DNA from: Methanoculleus sp.
GTDB taxonomy: Archaea; Halobacteriota; Methanomicrobia; Methanomicrobiales; Methanoculleaceae
Length of the DNA stretch: 8,068 nt
Direction of reading: 5' to 3'
Assembly (NCBI GenBank): GCA_028698765.1
Contig: JAQVVW010000050.1
Coordinates: 1-8,068, forward strand
The notes beneath the pieces are model-generated. The model was not told the origin of the DNA, did not search any database, and saw nothing but the letters and a program-made list of their open reading frames with translations. Of this stretch, positions 5,332 through 8,068 are shown in pieces; positions within the stretch are counted from its first letter, which is position 1, and the number at the start of each line of letters is the position of its first letter. The position numbers were made by a program, and so were the translations under genes.

Positions 5332-5352
5332 TTATTTCCGTAATAATCATTG
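5326..5352. promoter_or_regulatory. Perfect 11-bp inverted repeat, likely operator
   Basis: The arms CAATGATTATT (5326-5336) and AATAATCATTG (5342-5352) are exact complements around a 5-nt spacer TCCGT. The AT-rich arms, odd-length centre and position ahead of a TATA-like element and the lipid gene fit a dimeric repressor or activator site. Arms containing ATGAT/ATCAT resemble metal-regulator boxes of the Fur/DtxR sort in general style, but no exact consensus match is claimed. No T-tract follows on the plus strand, which argues against a terminator. Confidence 0.5.
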
Positions 5353-5376
5353 TGGTCGCCGCCCGGGAGGAGCACC

Positions 5377-5383
5377 CTTATCT
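5377..5383 (+). promoter_or_regulatory. Candidate TATA element of the lipid-synthase transcript
   Basis: CTTATCT is centred 26 nt before the ATG at 5406, the same spacing as in the two leaderless promoters earlier in the window. Transcription would start close to that ATG, which opens a 17-codon frame leading into the phosphatidyltransferase gene. Confidence 0.4.
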
Positions 5384-5405
5384 CTGAGACCGACAATCCC
5401 CTGCC

Positions 5406-5459
5406 ATGGCAGGGTCGGCAGCGGTCGCGGATCAGCTCTCCGGGGTGACGGGCCGGTGA
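5406..5459 (+). CDS. Candidate 17-residue upstream ORF overlapping the lipid gene start
   Basis: The frame MAGSAAVADQLSGVTGR starts at the predicted leaderless transcription start. Its TGA (5457-5459) overlaps the GTG start of the next gene (5456-5458) as GTGA. Third codon positions are mostly G or C, as in the surrounding genes. Ribosomes ending here would be placed to restart on the downstream GTG. It could equally be the original N-terminus of the next protein separated by a frame change, or chance. Confidence 0.3.
   Translation: MAGSAAVADQLSGVTGR
5444..5448 (+). promoter_or_regulatory. GGTGA ribosome binding site for the phosphatidyltransferase
   Basis: GGTGA lies 7 nt before the GTG at 5456 and supports that unusual start. 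No ATG, GTG or TTG occurs earlier in the frame within the preceding 80 nt. Confidence 0.5.
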
Positions 5460-6058
5460 TCGAGGAGCACCTCCGGGGACGGTTGAACGGGGCGCTCCTG
5501 AGGGTGGCAGGCCTCGTTGCCCGGACGGGGGCGACCCCGAACACCCTCACCCTGCTCGGGTTTCTCGGGATGGCGGCCGCGGGAGCCCTCTGTGCTTTCG
5601 GATCGTTCCTCTTCGCCGGGCTCGTCGTCGCCGCATCCTGCGTCTTCGACGCCCTCGACGGGGCGCTTGCCCGGGTGACCGGCGCGGCTTCACTCTATGG
5701 CGCGTTCTTCGACTCGTTCCTGGACCGCTACGCCGAGGCGGCGGTTTACGGGGGGCTCGTCGTGTATTACGCGGGGGCGGGGACGCCCTGGGGCGTCGAG
5801 GCTGCGTTTGCCGCCGCGATTGGGTCGCTGATGGTCAGTTACGCCCGGGCCCGCGCCGAGGGGCTCGGGATCGAGTGCCGGGCCGGGCTCTTCGCCCGGC
5901 CGGAGCGGATCGCGGTCATCATCGCCGGGCTGGTGACGGGTCTCGTCTTCCCGGCGCTCGTTGTCCTCGCGGTCGCGACGAACGCCACGGCGGTGCGAAG
6001 GCTCCTCGCTGTCCGGGGGGCTACGCTCTCCGCGTCACGGCCTCCTCGGTCACCGTGA
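5456..6058 (+). CDS. CDP-alcohol phosphatidyltransferase, probably archaetidylinositol phosphate synthase
   Basis: This 200-residue integral membrane enzyme carries the full CDP-alcohol phosphatidyltransferase signature: D65xxD68-G69xxA72-R73, eight residues, then G82xxxD86xxxD90. The aspartates bind the divalent metal and the CDP group. About six hydrophobic helices are visible between residues 30 and 175. The cytoplasm-facing stretch SYARARAEGLGIECRAGLFA followed by RPERIA (128-153) matches the inositol-phosphate type of archaeal enzyme, which joins CDP-archaeol and myo-inositol 1-phosphate to give archaetidylinositol phosphate plus CMP. The start is GTG, supported by a GGTGA site. The last 15 or so residues (ATLSASRPPRSP) have a weaker third-position GC bias than the rest and lie antisense to another short open frame, so the C-terminus may be a recent read-through. 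The family is certain; the exact headgroup is likely but not proven. Confidence 0.85.
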   Translation: MIEEHLRGRLNGALLRVAGLVARTGATPNTLTLLGFLGMAAAGALCAFGSFLFAGLVVAASCVFDALDGALARVTGAASLYGAFFDSFLDRYAEAAVYGGLVVYYAGAGTPWGVEAAFAAAIGSLMVSYARARAEGLGIECRAGLFARPERIAVIIAGLVTGLVFPALVVLAVATNATAVRRLLAVRGATLSASRPPRSP

Positions 6059-6122
6059 TCTCTTCGGTCCCGATCCGGTAGCCTCCGGAGGGCCCGTACC
6101 TGATCGGGCACCGAGTATGCAT
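6021..6122 (-). CDS. Candidate small ORF, 33 residues, antisense to the 3' end of the lipid gene
   Basis: An ATG at 6120-6122 (minus strand) opens 33 codons ending in TAG. The peptide includes IRYGPSGGYRIGTEEITV, which looks protein-like, and about 27 of 32 third positions are G or C. In the shared 38 nt this frame has the better codon pattern than the plus-strand gene tail. No convincing ribosome site precedes it (GGTGAT lies 15 nt upstream). It may be a genuine small protein, or the remnant of a larger one. Not recognised. Confidence 0.3.
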   Translation of the reverse strand: MHTRCPIRYGPSGGYRIGTEEITVTEEAVTRRA

Positions 6123-6191
6123 CCCGGAAGATTACGTATCACCGATCTCTGTCGGCAACGATGAACAAGCCGGGGTTCTGTCAAACGCATC

Positions 6192-6197
6192 AAAAAA
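6192..6197 (-). terminator. Oligo-T terminator after tfrB
   Basis: On the minus strand a run of six T residues lies 14 nt after the tfrB stop codon, consistent with archaeal intrinsic termination of the tfrAB transcript. Confidence 0.5.
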
Positions 6198-6211
6198 GAG
6201 TAATTGGCGGC

Positions 6212-7675
6212 TTACGCGGAGCTTTCCCGCTCCGCGTCCTTCTTCCGGTACCCTTCGAGCAGCACCGTCACCAGGTTCTTCACGGGCACGTCCGTGCAGT
6301 CCGCGATATGGAACTCGCAGAACGGGCAGACCGTCACCACCACGTCCGCGCCGGTCGCCTTCACGGCCTCGCCGCGCTTCGCCCCGAGCGCCTTCGCCTC
6401 CTCGGGCACCCCTGAGCGGACGCCGCCGCCGGCGCCGCAGCACTGGGAGGGCATCTCGACGCACTCCCGGACGGCCTCGCGCAGAAGCGCCCGCGGCTCT
6501 CTGCTGATCCCCTGGCCGCGGAGGAGGTGGCAGGGGTCGTGGTAGGTCGCCCGGACGTCGAGCTTTGCCGGGGGCTCGATCCCGTACTCCGTCAGGATCT
6601 CCGTGACGTCTTTGACCGCAAACGGCGTCTCGTAGTCGTTCTTCAGCGTCGCCCCGCACCCGGCGCAGATCGTCATCACGGTCGTGATCCCCCGGCGGGC
6701 GAAGGCCTCGATGTTCTTCTTCTTCAGGTCATCGACAAATGACGTCTGCCCCGTCCGGATCAGCGGCGAACCGCAGCAGACCTGGTCGTGGGGGACGATC
6801 ACCCGGATCCCGTTGCGCTTCATCACCTCCATCGCGTCGAGCGCCGTCTGCGGCACCCGGCCGTTGAACATGCACCCGACGAAGAACCCCACCTCGCCGC
6901 GGACGGGGCCGATGGGCTCGATCACCTCGGGCACCTCTTCGAGGAAGGTCGGCTGCGTCCGCTCGACGCTCCGGCCGGTCTCCTCTATAAGCCGCGCCAC
7001 CTCCTGGTGGCGGGGGAGGGTCAGCCCGCGGCGGTTCGCGATCTCACGGAGTTTCTCGATCGCCTTCCCCGGGATATCGATATCTTTCGGGCAGACCTCC
7101 GTGCAGCGCTTGCAGGTCGTGCAGTAAAAGAGCCCCTTTGCGATGGCATCGGTTATCCTGTCCCCGGAGTCGCGGGGGTCGAGAGCGAGGCGCATCTCCT
7201 GCCGGAGCACCGTCGGTCCCGCGAACTCCGTCACCTGGAGCGCCGGGCAGGCCGATACGCAGCAGAAACACTCGATGCAGTCCCGGAGCGGCTTGATCGC
7301 CTCGATCTCCTCTTGCTCCGGGAGCGCTGCGTCCGGGGCCGGGCAGATCCGGGCGATCTTCGCGATCACCGGCTCCAGGTCGACCATCAGGTCTTTCAAG
7401 ACCGGGAGGTTCAGCGGCTCGACCGTCATCCCGTCGCGGGCCTCCTCCATGCAGGCAAGGACGGGCGTCCCGTCCACCCGGACGGCGCAGCTCCCGCACT
7501 GCCCCGACCCGCAGCAGTAGCGGTAGGCGAGCGTCGGGTCGTGCCCGTCGCGGATCGCGTGGAGAGCGTGGAGGGCCCGGGCGCCCTCGTTGACCCGGAC
7601 GGCGTACTCCTCGAAGTGCGGCTCCGCGTCCGCGGCCGGGTCGAACCGCGAGACCCGGAGGGTGATCGTCTTCAT
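6212..7675 (-). CDS. tfrB: Thiol:fumarate reductase (CoM/CoB) subunit B
   Basis: This 487-residue protein has three parts. Residues 1-105 form an SdhB/FrdB-type [2Fe-2S] domain with C55xxxxC60xxC63x11C75. Residues 110-210 hold two ferredoxin-like cluster motifs, C133xxC136xxC139xxxC143P and C185xxC188xxC191xxxC195P, as in SdhB/HdrC. Residues 260-475 carry two CCG domains as in HdrB: C268...C300-C301...C337xxC340 and C382...C412-C413...C450xxC453. This is the layout of TfrB of Methanothermobacter, the subunit that oxidises CoM-SH and CoB-SH to the heterodisulfide and passes electrons to fumarate on TfrA. The complex is cytoplasmic and supplies succinate for biosynthesis. The ATG at 7673-7675 overlaps the tfrA stop (ATGA) and has a GGAGGT site 5-7 nt upstream; in-frame codons further upstream lie inside tfrA and are rejected. 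A T6 run follows the gene. Confidence 0.95.
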   Translation of the reverse strand: MKTITLRVSRFDPAADAEPHFEEYAVRVNEGARALHALHAIRDGHDPTLAYRYCCGSGQCGSCAVRVDGTPVLACMEEARDGMTVEPLNLPVLKDLMVDLEPVIAKIARICPAPDAALPEQEEIEAIKPLRDCIECFCCVSACPALQVTEFAGPTVLRQEMRLALDPRDSGDRITDAIAKGLFYCTTCKRCTEVCPKDIDIPGKAIEKLREIANRRGLTLPRHQEVARLIEETGRSVERTQPTFLEEVPEVIEPIGPVRGEVGFFVGCMFNGRVPQTALDAMEVMKRNGIRVIVPHDQVCCGSPLIRTGQTSFVDDLKKKNIEAFARRGITTVMTICAGCGATLKNDYETPFAVKDVTEILTEYGIEPPAKLDVRATYHDPCHLLRGQGISREPRALLREAVRECVEMPSQCCGAGGGVRSGVPEEAKALGAKRGEAVKATGADVVVTVCPFCEFHIADCTDVPVKNLVTVLLEGYRKKDAERESSA

Positions 7676-8068
7676 GCCGGAACCTCCCGCCGCTCGATCC
7701 CCTCGCGGGCGAGCGAGACGTAGGTGTGGCCGAAGGGTGACTTCGCCGGTTCGGTCGCCACCTCCGCGTCCCGCCGGACGTGGGCTCCCCGGTTCTCGGG
7801 CCGCAGAAGGGCGCCCCGGACGATCAGGGACGCCGTGGTGCACATGTTCCGGACGGTGCAGCATTCAAGCAGGTTCGCGGTCGAGGCGGCGCAGAGCCGC
7901 TGGTCCGCCAGCCGCCGGACGTGGCCGAGCGCCGTCCGGAGGTCGGGGGCGTTCCGGAAGATCCCGGCCTGGTTCCACATCGTGAGTTTCAAGTCCTTCC
8001 TGACATCCGCGGGGTTTACAGCTCCCTCGAAGAAACCGTCGAGCATCCGGAGTCTCTCGTCGATTGCA
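7672..8068 (-). CDS. tfrA: Thiol:fumarate reductase (CoM/CoB) subunit A, C-terminal part (5' end outside window)
   Basis: The frame stays open to the window edge, so the ATG at 8044-8046 is internal. About 131 C-terminal residues are visible. They match the C-terminal helical domain of succinate dehydrogenase/fumarate reductase flavoproteins: DVRKDLKLTMWNQAGIFRN, a helix LRTALGHVRRL, the long helix with ECCTVRNMCTTASLIVRGAL, and the conserved PENRGAHVRRD near the catalytic arginine region. The missing N-terminal part should hold the covalent-FAD-type domain and the fumarate site. TfrA reduces fumarate to succinate using electrons from TfrB, with which it overlaps by ATGA. The pairing with a CCG-domain TfrB distinguishes it from an ordinary SdhA. 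Confidence 0.92.
   Translation of the reverse strand, partial: AIDERLRMLDGFFEGAVNPADVRKDLKLTMWNQAGIFRNAPDLRTALGHVRRLADQRLCAASTANLLECCTVRNMCTTASLIVRGALLRPENRGAHVRRDAEVATEPAKSPFGHTYVSLAREGIERREVPA

Larger units (their letters stand above)
5116..5455. other. Spacer without a conventional gene, rich in small inverted repeats
   Basis: No ORF of ordinary length with coding-like composition occurs on either strand in these 340 nt; the longer open frames are read-through shadows. It contains a 6-bp inverted repeat (ACCGGG 5191-5196 / CCCGGT 5207-5212) and a 5-bp inverted repeat GTGTC/GACAC (5221-5225 / 5234-5238). It also holds a TATA-like element TATAATA (5241-5247), a perfect 11-bp inverted repeat (5326-5352), a second TATA-like element (5377-5383) and two candidate micro-ORFs (5275-5331 and 5406-5459). 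The left part probably holds the antitoxin promoter, the right part the promoter of the lipid gene. Base composition is more AT-rich than the flanking genes. Confidence 0.5.

Noticed and set aside
5116..5455. tRNA, CRISPR array or insertion-sequence ends in the spacer
   Set aside because: No cloverleaf, no repeated spacer-repeat units and no transposase or paired terminal repeats; only isolated short inverted repeats.
6788..7723. 311-codon open frame on the plus strand
   Set aside because: Antisense to tfrB, whose cluster motifs are unmistakable; the frame is a low-complexity Arg/Leu/Asp-rich shadow.
7676..7864. Extended N-terminus for tfrB (63 extra codons)
   Set aside because: It lies wholly inside tfrA, is Arg/Pro/Gly-rich without a fold, and the ATG at 7673-7675 has both an ATGA overlap and a GGAGGT site.

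Overview
The window reads as methanogenic archaeal DNA, most likely Methanomicrobiales (Methanoculleus-like). Four things point there. It carries a CoM/CoB-dependent thiol:fumarate reductase pair (tfrA/tfrB) and a CDP-alcohol transferase of the archaetidylinositol-phosphate type. It is GC-rich with G/C-biased third codon positions. Its promoters are archaeal TATA elements, some placed so close to the ATG that the mRNA should be leaderless. Ribosome binding sites, where present, are GGTGA or GGAGGT. The genus assignment is inference.

Layout: (1) 1-311, + strand, the C-terminal end of a flavodoxin-fold NAD(P)H:FMN-reductase-like protein. (2) 303-1226, - strand, a cation diffusion facilitator (CDF) exporter, convergent with and overlapping the first gene. 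(3) 1313-1813, + strand, rubrerythrin, divergent from the CDF gene across a short AT-rich promoter. (4) 1905-3080, + strand, a glutaredoxin domain fused to a low-Mr thioredoxin reductase. (5) 3272-4425, + strand, a two-gene operon of a Cys-containing AbrB/SpoVT-type regulator and an arsenite methyltransferase (ArsM), preceded by an operator-like inverted repeat and closed by an oligo-T terminator. (6) 4640-5115, - strand, an antitoxin/RelE-ParE-type toxin pair with overlapping genes. (7) 5116-5455, a spacer without a conventional gene that holds a perfect 11-bp inverted repeat, two TATA-like elements and two candidate tiny ORFs. (8) 5456-6058, + strand, the CDP-alcohol phosphatidyltransferase. 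(9) 6212-8068, - strand, tfrB (complete) and the C-terminal end of tfrA, overlapping by ATGA.

Functionally, the left half looks like a metal, metalloid and oxidative-stress neighbourhood: metal export, peroxide reduction by rubrerythrin, thiol-disulfide reduction by the Grx-TrxR fusion, and arsenic methylation. ArsM chemistry needs thiol reductant, so the reductase next door may support it, though only the AbrB-arsM pair is clearly one operon. The right half holds core methanogen functions: ether-lipid headgroup synthesis, and fumarate reduction coupled to CoM-S-S-CoB formation. No tRNA, rRNA, CRISPR array or insertion sequence was seen.

Most novel candidates: the Cys-rich AbrB regulator paired with arsM and its operator; the fused reductase lacking the usual NADPH 2'-phosphate motif; and the palindrome and micro-ORF spacer ahead of the lipid gene.
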